Assembly: GCF_004331685.1 (NCBI RefSeq)
Contig: NZ_SJSM01000012.1
Coordinates: forward strand, 1-64,000
DNA: 64,000 bases
Direction: 5' to 3'
From: Pedobacter hiemivivus
Lineage (GTDB): Bacteria > Bacteroidota > Bacteroidia > Sphingobacteriales > Sphingobacteriaceae
Each line of letters opens with the position of its first letter. Position 1 is the stretch's first letter. This document shows positions 1 to 8,316 of this stretch, piece by piece. The translations under genes were made by a program, and so were the position numbers. The notes below the pieces were generated by a model. It was not told where the DNA came from and made no database searches. It was given only the letters and a program-made list of their open reading frames with translations.

Positions 1-255
1 ACAGATAAAGTCTTCGCCTTGGCGAGATTGGCCAAATGGCATGAAAAAGTACGGCAAACGGGATTCAAGTCTTTTAATACAATTGCCAGGTCCATACAGA
101 ACCATTATCAGACTATATTGAACTACTTTGATAACAGATCTACTAATGCTTCCGCGGAATCTTTTAATGCAAAAATAAAGGCTTTTAGAAATCTGTTTAG
201 AGGTGTGAAAAACATAGAATTCTTCCTGTATAGACTAACTCAATTGTATGCTTAA
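1..255 (+). CDS. ISL3-type transposase, C-terminal end (partial at left edge)
   Basis: The frame is open from base 1, so the gene starts outside the window. About 84 codons remain, ending in TAA at 253-255. The sequence around NHYQTILNYFDNRSTNAS, then AESFNAKIKAFR and FRGVKNIEFFLYRL, is the characteristic C-terminus of ISL3/ISAon1-like DDE transposases common in Bacteroidota. The Glu in AESFNAKIK is the likely third catalytic acid. It cuts and joins DNA at the ends of its own insertion sequence. The right end of the element appears to lie near 302, inside a recombinase gene. Family call is confident; whether the full element is intact cannot be seen. Confidence 0.85.
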   Translation, partial: TDKVFALARLAKWHEKVRQTGFKSFNTIARSIQNHYQTILNYFDNRSTNASAESFNAKIKAFRNLFRGVKNIEFFLYRLTQLYA

Positions 256-302
256 AATCCAAAAATTCACGCCTGCTCCACAACTTTTGGGATTGATCCA
301 TT
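1..302 (+). mobile_element. right end of an ISL3-like insertion sequence
   Basis: The transposase tail is followed by about 47 bases that read into the broken recombinase. The recombinase homology stops exactly at LRGVIK (about 303-320, minus strand), after which the frame reads non-homologous sequence. The terminus is therefore placed near 302, where the bases TTTTGGGATTGATCC resemble an IS terminal repeat. The left end and the target duplication lie outside the window, so the boundary is inferred. Confidence 0.55.
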
Positions 303-549
303 TTATGACTCCTCTTAATGGGAAGTCCTCATTTTCTCTTACACGCTCTGTTGGTTTGTTTTTAAGTAATTTCTGAATTCGCCAAAAATCAACCGCCGAA
401 ATAATAGGTGGGTGTAGGGCCTTGACATATTTCTCTGGGAGATTTTTGAATGCCGGAACCTTTATCAATCCATCATACACACTGTCTTCTAAAATATTTC
501 TTACGACGCTATTCTTTGTGTTTTTGAACCCTAATGGGAGTTTCGGCAA
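235..549 (-). pseudogene. large serine recombinase fragment, cut by the IS
   Basis: Residues 13-80 match the 'Recombinase' domain (PF07508 type) of large serine recombinases: VVRNILEDSVYDGLIKVPAF, then ALHPPIISAVDFWRIQ and FPLRGVIK. The catalytic resolvase domain that should precede it is absent, and the zinc ribbon that should follow LRGVIK is replaced by IS-derived residues. The fragment begins with TTG and has no convincing start. It is a remnant of an integrative element or phage integrase, unlikely to be functional. The recombinase-derived part is about 303-549. Confidence 0.65.
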
Positions 550-1120
550 AGGTGACCCCCTTCGTTCTACAATTAAACTGACACCTAATTCCGCTCCAAA
601 ATGGCTCTTATTTTGGAGAAAAATGGTCTTTTTGAGCTACCAGGGTGCTTTTTTCAGTCACAATCCATCTAATTATCGTTGCGCTCAGGGGCTGAATTAT
701 AGCCGTCAGGCTCTGATGTATCCTATGGATGGGTAGTAAGCCCATATTGGTGTCTGAATCGTTTATAGAAGTTTATTAGAGTTGGACTAAAAAAATGCAG
801 GGCTAAAGGATCTAGATGGTTTATCTTCTCATTCTGAAAATGTGGTTTGCATGATGCAGGCTGGATACAGCTACTTTGAGTCAGCAGCACATCAATGGTC
901 GGAAGGAATTAATTATATTTGATCAAAGTTGAGGCGCATTTTATACCACGCTCGGCAGCTAAATAGGCGGCCACTTTGCCCGAAACAGAGGGGGTACTAT
1001 TACAGAAATATACAGTCATAAGCGCATTTTGAAGAGCTTAATAAGCAAGTCCCAAATTTGGTTTTATTTTTTGAATAGTGTTGTGATTTTGTTGGTGAAG
1101 TTCTGTTAAAATCTGTCTAA
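550..1120. other. non-coding or decayed stretch
   Basis: No convincing gene was seen. Open stretches exist on both strands (for example minus strand about 925-1040, reading NSTPSVSGKVAAYLAAERGI) but none could be assigned to a family and none has a credible start and stop. Given broken genes on both sides, this is most simply decayed accessory DNA. Confidence 0.5.
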
Positions 1121-1281
1121 TTATATATCAATGTTAAAAGGGGTATAGCCTTGATGTTCCAGTCCCATAAAAGTAATATGTTCTACAAACGGTAGGTTCT
1201 TATAAATGTATTGCGCAAGTTTTTTTAGGCGGGGAATGGACTGTTGATGTAAGACGATTCTGATTTCAGATATTTCCGGCT
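1121..1281 (-). pseudogene. HxsC (His-Xaa-Ser radical SAM protein) fragment
   Basis: The minus strand encodes about 52 residues between two stops: EIRIVLHQQSIPRLKKLAQY, then IYKNLPFVEHITFMGLEH and GYTPFNIDI before TAA at 1121-1123. This pattern (R-V-x-H, PRL..LA..I..NLPFV.HV..MGLE..GYT..N) is recalled from the C-terminal half of HxsC, a radical-SAM maturase of the His-Xaa-Ser repeat system. The CxxxCxxC cluster and the segment after FNID are missing. No start codon is present and the piece abuts a hydrolase fragment. It is a relic showing that an Hxs locus was once here. The family call rests on memory of the motif. Confidence 0.5.
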
Positions 1282-1430
1282 ATCGAATGCCCGATTAATA
1301 TCACATTTGTTAGCCCCAGCTTTTTGATCAGGAAAATGAGATCATCAGCGAATCCCTGGATTTTCCAGTCTTTTCGGTTTCGTCCAGATTTGTCATGGCC
1401 CGGCAAGTCCAGCAACGGCAATGGCTTCAT
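1266..1430 (-). pseudogene. alpha/beta hydrolase fragment with nucleophile elbow
   Basis: A 54-codon frame opens with ATG at 1430 and reads LPLLDLPGHDKSGR, then GFADDLIFLIKKLGL and VILIGHSIAGN before TGA at 1266-1268. The DLPGHG-like strand, a helix, and the GHSxxG nucleophile elbow follow the order of the alpha/beta-hydrolase fold. The protein stops just after the elbow, so the acid and His of the triad are gone. It overlaps the HxsC scrap by a few bases in another frame, indicating a deletion junction near 1275. Not expected to be functional. Confidence 0.55.
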
Positions 1431-1449
1431 TTAATAAATTAGGTTTGGC

Positions 1450-1716
1450 ATGGAAGGGGTAGTTGTAAAATCAAATAACGTGTACTTCATTAAGTTGGCT
1501 AACCAAGAACAATTACAAGAACAAATGGCCGATCTGTATTTAAAAACAGGCATGTTTTTGCACGGGGCCGGAGGGTATTATTACCCTGAACCGATTGAAA
1601 ATAATAAGCAAGAAGAAAAGTGGAAAGAATTGATTGCTGCGCCTGCTTCTGTAGCCCGTATGGTGATAGGTATTGCCAACAATTGCAATATGTTAGCCAA
1701 CAGATTTTTACTATAA
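1450..1716 (+). CDS. hypothetical protein, 88 aa
   Basis: An 88-codon frame starts with ATG and has no recognised domain. It has a mildly charged N-terminal half (IKLANQEQLQEQMADLY), a Gly/Tyr-rich middle (GAGGYYYPEP) and a hydrophobic C-terminus. There is no signal peptide. It lies between decayed genes and the FHA-like/kinase pair, on the kinase strand, and could be a small partner of that locus or part of the decay. Coding status is moderately likely because the composition is protein-like; function unknown. Confidence 0.4.
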   Translation: MEGVVVKSNNVYFIKLANQEQLQEQMADLYLKTGMFLHGAGGYYYPEPIENNKQEEKWKELIAAPASVARMVIGIANNCNMLANRFLL

Positions 1717-1810
1717 GTGAGTGATAGGCTAGAACCCCTTAAAAATGGTACGAAATTGGTTATGATTCTGCATATGCTGCACTTATGCGTAGCTATATGA
1801 TAAAGAGAAG

Positions 1811-1927
1811 ATGATCATGATATTCAATTTATTAAACATCAGGCAAGAAGTAGAAGAGGGCGACCAAATTATTTTGGGCGAATCGGTAGTATTAGCATTT
1901 AGTTATCAGGAACTCGAAAATGAGTAA
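1811..1927 (+). CDS. 38-aa FHA-like C-terminal remnant overlapping the kinase start
   Basis: The short frame ATG 1811 to TAA 1925-1927 ends 8 bases inside the kinase gene, an overlap typical of translational coupling. Its residues EEGDQIILGESVVLAFSY fit the last strands of an FHA domain (L.DGD.I.IG...L.F), the phosphothreonine-binding module often encoded with Hanks-type kinases. No complete FHA domain precedes it: the bases upstream (1717-1810) give no continuation. It is therefore either a truncated FHA protein or a small leader frame. The FHA resemblance is weak because of the short length. Confidence 0.35.
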   Translation: MIMIFNLLNIRQEVEEGDQIILGESVVLAFSYQELENE

Positions 1928-3248
1928 AGTATTTACAATTGCAGACGGACTTCAAAATCTTGGTGCCTTAAAAACAGGAGGCCAAGGTTCGGTGTATAAA
2001 GGGAAAAGAATGGGTGCAATTTATTCGGCCATCAAATTGATGCCTACGCCTATACATACTGAAGACGAGACTGACAAAAATTATCGGAATTTTAAGAATG
2101 AAGTAACTAAGCTCCAAAAAGTAAACGAAAATCCATGTCCCAATGTAGTGAAGATAATGAGTTGGGGCATTACCGATAGCGGTTCTTTTCCGTATATAGA
2201 AATGGAATATATAGAGGGGCCAGACCTCTCTGAACTTTTACAACCCCCGAACCCACGAGCTTTCGCTATTAAAGAGCTGGTTAAAGTTGCCGATCAGCTG
2301 GCCAGCGCCATTGCACATTGCCATCAAGTTGGCGTAAAGCATGGCGATATCAAGAGTAATAATGTAAAGTACAATGTGTATACAGGCAATTATGTGCTAC
2401 TTGATTTTGGTTTGGCCATTATGAGCGAAGAGCAGCGTAGAACCAGTATCCGCCATGCGGGAGCCGTCGAATTTATGGCGCCAGAGCAGCATGAAGGGAA
2501 GATGTTACTGCAAACTGACATTTACAGCTACGGGATCATTTTATATGAACTTTTAACAGGTCAGGTGCCATTTCCTTTAAATGGGGATGGCGATACCGGT
2601 CGTAATTCGGTAATGCTGGGTCACATGGAAGGGCAAATTCCAGATGTAATTAAATTAAGGAAAAAAAATCTGGAAAGCACCTTGTCAAAGGAGGACTTAA
2701 ATATCGGGCTACAAGTACCTGCTTGGTTATTAGCCGTGATTTATAAATGCCTCGAGAAAGATCCGGCACAACGGTATGCCAATGGTGTTGAACTAGCAGC
2801 CGCCATTACCCATGGAATAGTGGTCTCTGTGCAGCAACATCCTGAGGGGGGGATAATTGATAATGCTAAACTGATCGCATTGGTGAATTTAACTAAACCG
2901 CTTGCCCATGAGGTAACAAAGAAGCACGCATATGGAAATGAAGTGCGTTTGTCGAAAAAAATCATAGTTGGTTTAGCCGTAGCGATTGCACTTTTAACGA
3001 CCTTTTTGTCTTATCTGTTTTTACCAAAAGAGAAAGTGATGGTAAGTTATGCAGTAGCCAATGCGAAAGCCTTTGAACCACCCTTTTTATTCTATAATAG
3101 CCTGTATTGGGATCGAATATTGAAAGAGAGGGAAGATAGTATTCGTTTAGAAAAACTTAAACGCTCCGAAAAATCGAATCTGGCAAAGGGAATAAAAATG
3201 CAGGATGAGAAGAAAAAAAAGAGGAAAAAATTTTTAGGTATATTTTGA
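1920..3248 (+). CDS. membrane-anchored Hanks-type Ser/Thr protein kinase
   Basis: The 442-aa protein phosphorylates Ser/Thr on target proteins using ATP. The kinase domain covers about residues 10-295: glycine loop TGGQGSVYKG (19-28), ATP-binding Lys39 in AIKLM, catalytic loop HGDIKSNN (141-148), DFG at 162-164, APEQ at 187-190, and DIYSYGIILYELLTG. HGD replaces the usual HRD, as in many kinases that do not rely on Arg-dependent activation-loop control. One transmembrane helix (about 347-368) is followed by a short, very basic tail rich in Lys (about 400-442), so the kinase faces the cytoplasm. The ATG overlaps the FHA-like frame. No phosphatase gene is nearby. Confidence 0.9.
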   Translation: MSKVFTIADGLQNLGALKTGGQGSVYKGKRMGAIYSAIKLMPTPIHTEDETDKNYRNFKNEVTKLQKVNENPCPNVVKIMSWGITDSGSFPYIEMEYIEGPDLSELLQPPNPRAFAIKELVKVADQLASAIAHCHQVGVKHGDIKSNNVKYNVYTGNYVLLDFGLAIMSEEQRRTSIRHAGAVEFMAPEQHEGKMLLQTDIYSYGIILYELLTGQVPFPLNGDGDTGRNSVMLGHMEGQIPDVIKLRKKNLESTLSKEDLNIGLQVPAWLLAVIYKCLEKDPAQRYANGVELAAAITHGIVVSVQQHPEGGIIDNAKLIALVNLTKPLAHEVTKKHAYGNEVRLSKKIIVGLAVAIALLTTFLSYLFLPKEKVMVSYAVANAKAFEPPFLFYNSLYWDRILKEREDSIRLEKLKRSEKSNLAKGIKMQDEKKKKRKKFLGIF

Positions 3249-3356
3249 GCCCTACACATTAATCTTTAATCAATTCCAATAGCAAAAGATTGAAAGCCGA
3301 ATTGTGTATATTTATTTATTGCTACCGATAACAAAACGTATTGTTAATGCTTGGAT

Positions 3357-3377
3357 AAGAAGATCTGGACTTCTTTT
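3357..3377 (+). terminator. possible Rho-independent terminator after the kinase
   Basis: AAGAAG and CTTCTT flank a 7-base loop and are followed by a short T run. The stem is A/T-rich and short, so this is a weak candidate. Confidence 0.3.
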
Positions 3378-3477
3378 TGAATGTCTAAATGCTTGAAAAT
3401 AAATAAATTATTACGTTCGAATAGCTTTATATTTAAATACTTCTTTCTCGTTTATACTCAACTAAATCATCTACCTC

Positions 3478-6400
3478 ATGACTAAAATTGACGATCGACA
3501 ATACATTATAGCCATCGGAGCATCGGCTGGGGGCTTGGAAGCCATATCCGTGTTCTTTGATTATACCCCATTGGATTCCGTATCCTATATCCTGATACAG
3601 CATTTTTCCGCTGATTTTAAAAGTCAGATGGTGCAGATCCTGGCGCAGCATAGTAAATTGCAAGTGGTGGAGGCCACCGACAATGTAGAGATTAAATCAA
3701 ATACGGTTTACCTAATCCCGACTTCCAAGTTCATGTCAATAGAAAAAGGGAGACTGATTCTTTTAGACAAAAAAGACCAGCCACGCCCGCACATGACCAT
3801 TGATTACTTTTTCAGGTCTCTAGCAAAGGAACGCGGAAACAAAGCCATTGGTGTCATTTTATCCGGCACTGGCGATGATGGTTCCAAAGGGATCGAAGCC
3901 ATTAAAAATGCCGGGGGTATTACGCTAGTTCAGGATCCAGTTACGGCAAGCTTTAGTAGTATGCCCCTGGCAGCCATTGCGACGGGTTGTGCCGACAGGG
4001 TCATTTCACCTGAAGCCATGCCACAGGTCATTGATGATTATGTCGTGAATGGTATCCTAAACCAGTTGCCAGACGAACCTTCGGCGGACATCGGTGAGGA
4101 AGTGATTGGACAAATATTAACGCTAATCAAAGGTAACCTGCCATTGGATTTTAGCGACTATAAGCGTCCGACGATTATCAGGCGGATTAAAAGACAGATG
4201 GAGAAGCATCACCTGAATGAGGTTGGTCAGTACTACAAATTACTAACAGAGAATACCGCAGAGGTCACTTTACTCGCCAATGAGTTCCTGATTAGTGTAA
4301 CCTCCTTTTTTCGCGACCAGGAAGCTTTTAAAATCATTGAAGAAACCGTTATCCCGGCCATCATCAAAAATAATAATACCGAAGTGTTGAAGATATGGGT
4401 GGCTGGCTGCGCTACTGGAGAGGAAGCTTATTCCATAGCTATACTGATCCAAGAATATTTAAACAAATATCCCAAAAATATTGAGGTCAAAATCTTCGCT
4501 TCGGATATCAGTAAAGCGGCACTGGATATCGCCTCAAAAGGCGTTTACCCCGAAAGTATTGTTAAAACAGTATCTAAGGATAGGCTTCAGCAATTTTTCA
4601 CCAAAGAAGGGGCAAGCTATAAAGTCAAACACGACATACGCAAGATGCTGATCTTTGCTCAGCATGACCTGACCAAGAACACGCCGTATTGTAATATGGA
4701 TCTGATCAGCTGTCGTAACCTGTTGATATATCTGAATGTGACTTTACAGCAAAAGATATTTGCCCTGCTGCATTTTGGATTGAAAGAGGGTGGCTATCTC
4801 TTTTTGGGGCCAAGTGAGAGCGCTTCTGTTATTAAAGATGGCTTCAACGTGGTTAGCGGCAAATGGAACATCCTGAAAAGCAATAAAACAGGTCGTGTTA
4901 TCCATTCTGATACCTTTTCGTCCCATAGGATCGGAGAATTCCAGACGATAGAAGTAACCAAAAAGCAAGCCGTGCCGGTATCAAAAAGCGAACTCGCCGA
5001 CCTGGTCAATTCAGCCTTGTTAAAGGAACTAGCTTTTAACGGTGTCTGTACCGATGAAAACCTGTATGTGGTTCAGTCATTTGGAGATACCAAATCTTAT
5101 TTAAAAAGTATTAATTTTAACTATAACCTGATTGATCTTTTACCGGATCATATTTGCACGCTCTTTAAAGCTACCGCCTGGAAATCGCTAAAGCTGAACC
5201 AAAGGTTCGTGCTTAATGGGCTTAGCCTGGGCGACGCCGGCAAGAAAAAAAATAAGCTGATTGATATTGTCATCAGCCCATTTTATATTGCAGGGTCGGA
5301 AGAAAGGCTGCTGTTGGTCTTGTTTACAGAGCGTCAAGCGGGGACCATAGAGAGAAATGTGATCCATACTGATATCAATGAAGTGACGCGTGAGCATGTC
5401 ATCAGCCTTGAACAGGAGGTGGCGCAGCTGAGACATACTGTAACTATAGCGCATGAGCTTATTGCCTCCTCCAATGAGAATATGCAATCTTTTAATGAAG
5501 AACTGCAGTCTGCCAACGAGGAAATGCAATCTGCTAATGAAGAAATGCAAAGCACCAATGAAGAACTGCAAACGGTCAACAAGAACCATGAACTTACCAT
5601 TGACCAATTGACGGACCTGAATGACGATCTGAATAATTACTTCAGGAGTAATATAAATGGTCAGTTATTTGTTGACAGGGACTTGCTGCTGAAAAGATAT
5701 TCGCCGGGAGCAGTGAAGCACATTAACATTCGAGAAAGTGATATTGGCCGGCCACTTAGCAATATAACAACCAATATCAAATTTGAAACGTTGATCGCTG
5801 ATATAAAAAAAGTAATTCAGAATGAGGAACACATTACACGGGAAGCAGAAGGGCCGAATGGAAAGGTCTATCAGGTGATGACCATGCCTTACCTGAAGGA
5901 GAACAGCAAAAAAGCCGACGGAGCCGTTATCAGTTTTTACGACATCAGCGAACTGAAGGAACTATTGCGGAAGCTGGATATGAGCAATAAAAGTCTGGAC
6001 ATCAGTAACCACAGCCTTGATGAAAGTAATAAAAGCTTACTGAGAATTAACGCTGACCTGAACAACTTTGTTTTTGGTGCTTCACACGACCTCAATGCGC
6101 CAATTGTGAACATTGAAATGTTGCTGGAGATACTGAATGAAAAGCTAGATACCCAAGACCCTGAGGTCATGGAATTATCCGGAATGATGAATAAAGCGGT
6201 TACCAATTTTAAATCTATAATCAGCGATCTCGCCAGGATTGGTCACTTGGAATCGGAAGATGATGATCACCCTCAGGAAAGCTTCCCGAATTTATTTGAC
6301 GAGATAAAAGAGATCATGTCGGAACATATTAAGGTGTCTAAAGTCATTTTTCATACCGATTTTCGTGAAAAAAGAGTTCGGTTTGCCAAAAAGAACTTGA

Positions 6401-6711
6401 GAAGCGTGATGCTGAACCTCGTTACGAATGCGATCAAGTTCAGCCACCCAGACCGCTTGCCAGAGATCAGTATCAAAACCGAAAAAAAAGCTCAGTTTAT
6501 CCTATTGACGATAACCGATAATGGTATTGGTATCACGAAAGAAGAGGTCGATCATATCTTCAAAAAATATAAGCGGGTAAACATAGCAGCAGAAGGTACC
6601 GGTATCGGACTGTACCTCATCCGAAAGATCGTCAATGCCTCAGGTGGCAAAATTGAAGTGGAGTGTGCAATAGATAAAGGCTGTACTTTTAAGATTTTTT
6701 TTAAAATATAA
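3478..6711 (+). CDS. CheB-CheR-PAS-histidine kinase fusion
   Basis: This 1077-aa protein has a CheB-type methylesterase domain (about 8-190) with a complete Ser-His-Asp triad (Ser16 in GASAGG, His42, Asp134 in TGDDG). A CheR methyltransferase follows (about 215-490; GCATGEEAYSIA for SAM, ISCRNLLIYL). Next are a Glu/Asn-rich coiled coil (about 660-710; repeats of NEEMQS/NEELQ), a PAS-like domain, and a HisKA-like helix (ASHDLNAPI, His near 870). The C-terminus is a HATPase (NLVTNAIKFSH, DNGIGI, GTGIGLYL). There is no N-terminal receiver, so CheB is not controlled by phosphorylation. No chemotaxis receptor genes are near; such fusions are thought to act in stress or light-type signalling rather than taxis. 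It probably has its own promoter in 3378-3477. Confidence 0.9.
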   Translation: MTKIDDRQYIIAIGASAGGLEAISVFFDYTPLDSVSYILIQHFSADFKSQMVQILAQHSKLQVVEATDNVEIKSNTVYLIPTSKFMSIEKGRLILLDKKDQPRPHMTIDYFFRSLAKERGNKAIGVILSGTGDDGSKGIEAIKNAGGITLVQDPVTASFSSMPLAAIATGCADRVISPEAMPQVIDDYVVNGILNQLPDEPSADIGEEVIGQILTLIKGNLPLDFSDYKRPTIIRRIKRQMEKHHLNEVGQYYKLLTENTAEVTLLANEFLISVTSFFRDQEAFKIIEETVIPAIIKNNNTEVLKIWVAGCATGEEAYSIAILIQEYLNKYPKNIEVKIFASDISKAALDIASKGVYPESIVKTVSKDRLQQFFTKEGASYKVKHDIRKMLIFAQHDLTKNTPYCNMDLISCRNLLIYLNVTLQQKIFALLHFGLKEGGYLFLGPSESASVIKDGFNVVSGKWNILKSNKTGRVIHSDTFSSHRIGEFQTIEVTKKQAVPVSKSELADLVNSALLKELAFNGVCTDENLYVVQSFGDTKSYLKSINFNYNLIDLLPDHICTLFKATAWKSLKLNQRFVLNGLSLGDAGKKKNKLIDIVISPFYIAGSEERLLLVLFTERQAGTIERNVIHTDINEVTREHVISLEQEVAQLRHTVTIAHELIASSNENMQSFNEELQSANEEMQSANEEMQSTNEELQTVNKNHELTIDQLTDLNDDLNNYFRSNINGQLFVDRDLLLKRYSPGAVKHINIRESDIGRPLSNITTNIKFETLIADIKKVIQNEEHITREAEGPNGKVYQVMTMPYLKENSKKADGAVISFYDISELKELLRKLDMSNKSLDISNHSLDESNKSLLRINADLNNFVFGASHDLNAPIVNIEMLLEILNEKLDTQDPEVMELSGMMNKAVTNFKSIISDLARIGHLESEDDDHPQESFPNLFDEIKEIMSEHIKVSKVIFHTDFREKRVRFAKKNLRSVMLNLVTNAIKFSHPDRLPEISIKTEKKAQFILLTITDNGIGITKEEVDHIFKKYKRVNIAAEGTGIGLYLIRKIVNASGGKIEVECAIDKGCTFKIFFKI

Positions 6712-6805
6712 CAGTAGCGAATTTCTGCTGATTTTTATGCACCTTTTATAAAAAACTAAAGTCGTACTCTCTTTGTTCTTTATTTAAACTATTAAATTAA
6801 ATATT

Positions 6806-6991
6806 ATGGATAAGTTAGAAATTAAAGGAAAGTGGAATGAGCTAAAAGGTAAAATAAAACAAACTTATGGAGATCTTACCGATGATGACTTGACTTACGA
6901 AGAAGGGAAAGACGATGAGATGTTGGGAAAACTGCAGCAAAAAACGGGAAAGAAACGAGATGAGTTAGTTAAATGGATAAATAGTTTGTAA
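6806..6991 (+). CDS. CsbD-like stress protein (UPF0337)
   Basis: The 61-aa, highly charged protein begins [19 protein letters not shown] and continues with YGDLTDDDL and [16 protein letters not shown], the standard CsbD pattern. CsbD proteins accumulate under general stress in many bacteria; their biochemical role is unknown. It is soluble and cytoplasmic by sequence. It follows the CheB-CheR kinase on the same strand after 94 bases and ends in a strong hairpin at 7006-7040, so it is probably transcribed alone. Confidence 0.9.
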   Translation: MDKLEIKGKWNELKGKIKQTYGDLTDDDLTYEEGKDDEMLGKLQQKTGKKRDELVKWINSL

Positions 6992-7005
6992 TTCTTTAAC
7001 CGCTA

Positions 7006-7040
7006 ACAAAACGAGCAAATGATTCATTTGCTCGTTTTGT
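7006..7040. terminator. shared bidirectional hairpin overlapping a stop codon
   Basis: A perfect 16-bp inverted repeat (arms 7006-7021 and 7025-7040, 3-base loop) lies between convergent genes. Its arms begin ACAAAACG and end CGTTTTGT, giving U-rich ends in both directions. The stop codon of the minus-strand membrane gene (7024-7026) sits at the hairpin tip, so its last five codons are part of the stem. Confidence 0.8.
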
Positions 7041-8316
7041 GTTTTAATATTATTGATAATACCGAAGCATAGACCACGTATGCTAAAAAAATATAATAAC
7101 CTGGTTGTAATGAGGTATTATTTTCGGTTACAGTAGAAAGCAACTCCTCTTTAATATTTAAGCTAGAAAGTTGACTTTTTATGATCCCATTTAGACCTAT
7201 ATATGTCATCGCAATACCAACAACCATAACATCGGCCATGTCCCATTTACTTAAATCAAAAGCTAAAAATCTGACAATCTTATTCTCTGCGTATTTATCT
7301 TTGCCCCATATCAGAATGCCCTTGCCAACCATACGCAGCACAGGCAGGATAACAACGAAGAGTAGGATGAGTATACCAACAAGTATCGCATCGAATTTAG
7401 GCTGTGCAATTAATGACTCAATGATGCCAGTTATGCTCTTACTCTGAAAAAATAATACCTGGTTCGTAAAAGCTAACTTTTCGCTTAGCAGCGTAAAGTT
7501 TAGTGATTGGATGCGTGCATCAACTTCTATGACAGTAGCTGTGATACCTACTAGTAAAAGGACAAAAGCGAACAAAAGAGAAAGGATGTATAACGTGTTA
7601 TGAAGGCCTACTTGCTTTCTCATTAGCAACCATACACAAAGCACCAGCAATACGCAACCAATCATTGCATAAGTGTAATTATATAGGACTGATTGTATGC
7701 TAGATAATTGCAAATTGATCGTTTTTTCAAAAGCTTCAGTACTCGCTACTCCGTATTTTTTGTATATATGCCTGGTTACTGTAACGCTGGCAGGCTCGGT
7801 ATTGTCGAAAGTTTGCTTTTCCAACTGATCAACTTTACTGGTGACGATACTTTTGAGTCTTTTCTTACTTTCCGGTTTGTTGATCCTGTTAACAATTGTC
7901 GCAGCAAAAACAGGTACTTCCGACTTGATTTCCTCGGGATCAACTAAAGCATTAAAAGCAAGTTTTTTGAGTTTTCCACCAATACCTTTTTGCGGTTTAT
8001 TCATTTCAGCTATTGCCTGGTCAACAAGATGGTACAATTGTTTTTCAACTTTCTTTTGCAGGTCCTTTTTCTGTGTGGCCGTCATGGTGAAATCATTGAC
8101 TTTTCCATCCACCACATTTGCCATTTTTTCACGCCACTGATCAACAGATAATATGCCGAAAGTGATGTTGTTTACAACACTATAATCTGTTTTTATTTCT
8201 TCCTGCTGATTCGAAAGTTTCGATATTCGGTATCCAAACCATGCCTCTGCGCAAAGTAGTAGACTTAGGCAAACAATTAGCAAGATATTAGGAAGGACTA
8301 TTTTTCTAATGTTCAT
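7024..8316 (-). CDS. PqiA-like membrane protein, second of a tandem pair
   Basis: This 430-aa protein has an N-terminal membrane helix (about 8-28), a long extracytoplasmic alpha-helical region (about 35-210) rich in Lys/Glu, then about five further helices. The C-terminal half contains ILPVLRMVGKGILIW and KWDMADVMVVGIAMTYIGL, resembling the conserved W-x-M-x-DV segment of PqiA (paraquat-inducible protein A) domains. It is clearly a paralogue of the next gene upstream, with matching segments throughout (SKWDMADV against GKWSMADV). Its start overlaps that gene by 11 bases, so they are co-transcribed. PqiA proteins partner with MCE lipid-transport proteins, but no mce gene is present here. The PqiA assignment is moderate. 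Confidence 0.6.
   Translation of the reverse strand: MNIRKIVLPNILLIVCLSLLLCAEAWFGYRISKLSNQQEEIKTDYSVVNNITFGILSVDQWREKMANVVDGKVNDFTMTATQKKDLQKKVEKQLYHLVDQAIAEMNKPQKGIGGKLKKLAFNALVDPEEIKSEVPVFAATIVNRINKPESKKRLKSIVTSKVDQLEKQTFDNTEPASVTVTRHIYKKYGVASTEAFEKTINLQLSSIQSVLYNYTYAMIGCVLLVLCVWLLMRKQVGLHNTLYILSLLFAFVLLLVGITATVIEVDARIQSLNFTLLSEKLAFTNQVLFFQSKSITGIIESLIAQPKFDAILVGILILLFVVILPVLRMVGKGILIWGKDKYAENKIVRFLAFDLSKWDMADVMVVGIAMTYIGLNGIIKSQLSSLNIKEELLSTVTENNTSLQPGYYIFLAYVVYASVLSIILKHKTSK

Noticed and set aside
422-736. 104-codon frame on the plus strand
   Set aside because: Its first 40% is antisense to the recombinase fragment and the rest has no family resemblance or translation signal.
5188-5607. 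139-codon minus-strand frame with repeated FFI/RLH units
   Set aside because: It is the antisense shadow of the Glu/Asn-repeat coiled coil of the CheB-CheR-kinase protein.
3478-6711. Part of a chemotaxis operon
   Set aside because: No receptor, CheA, CheW or CheY genes in the window.
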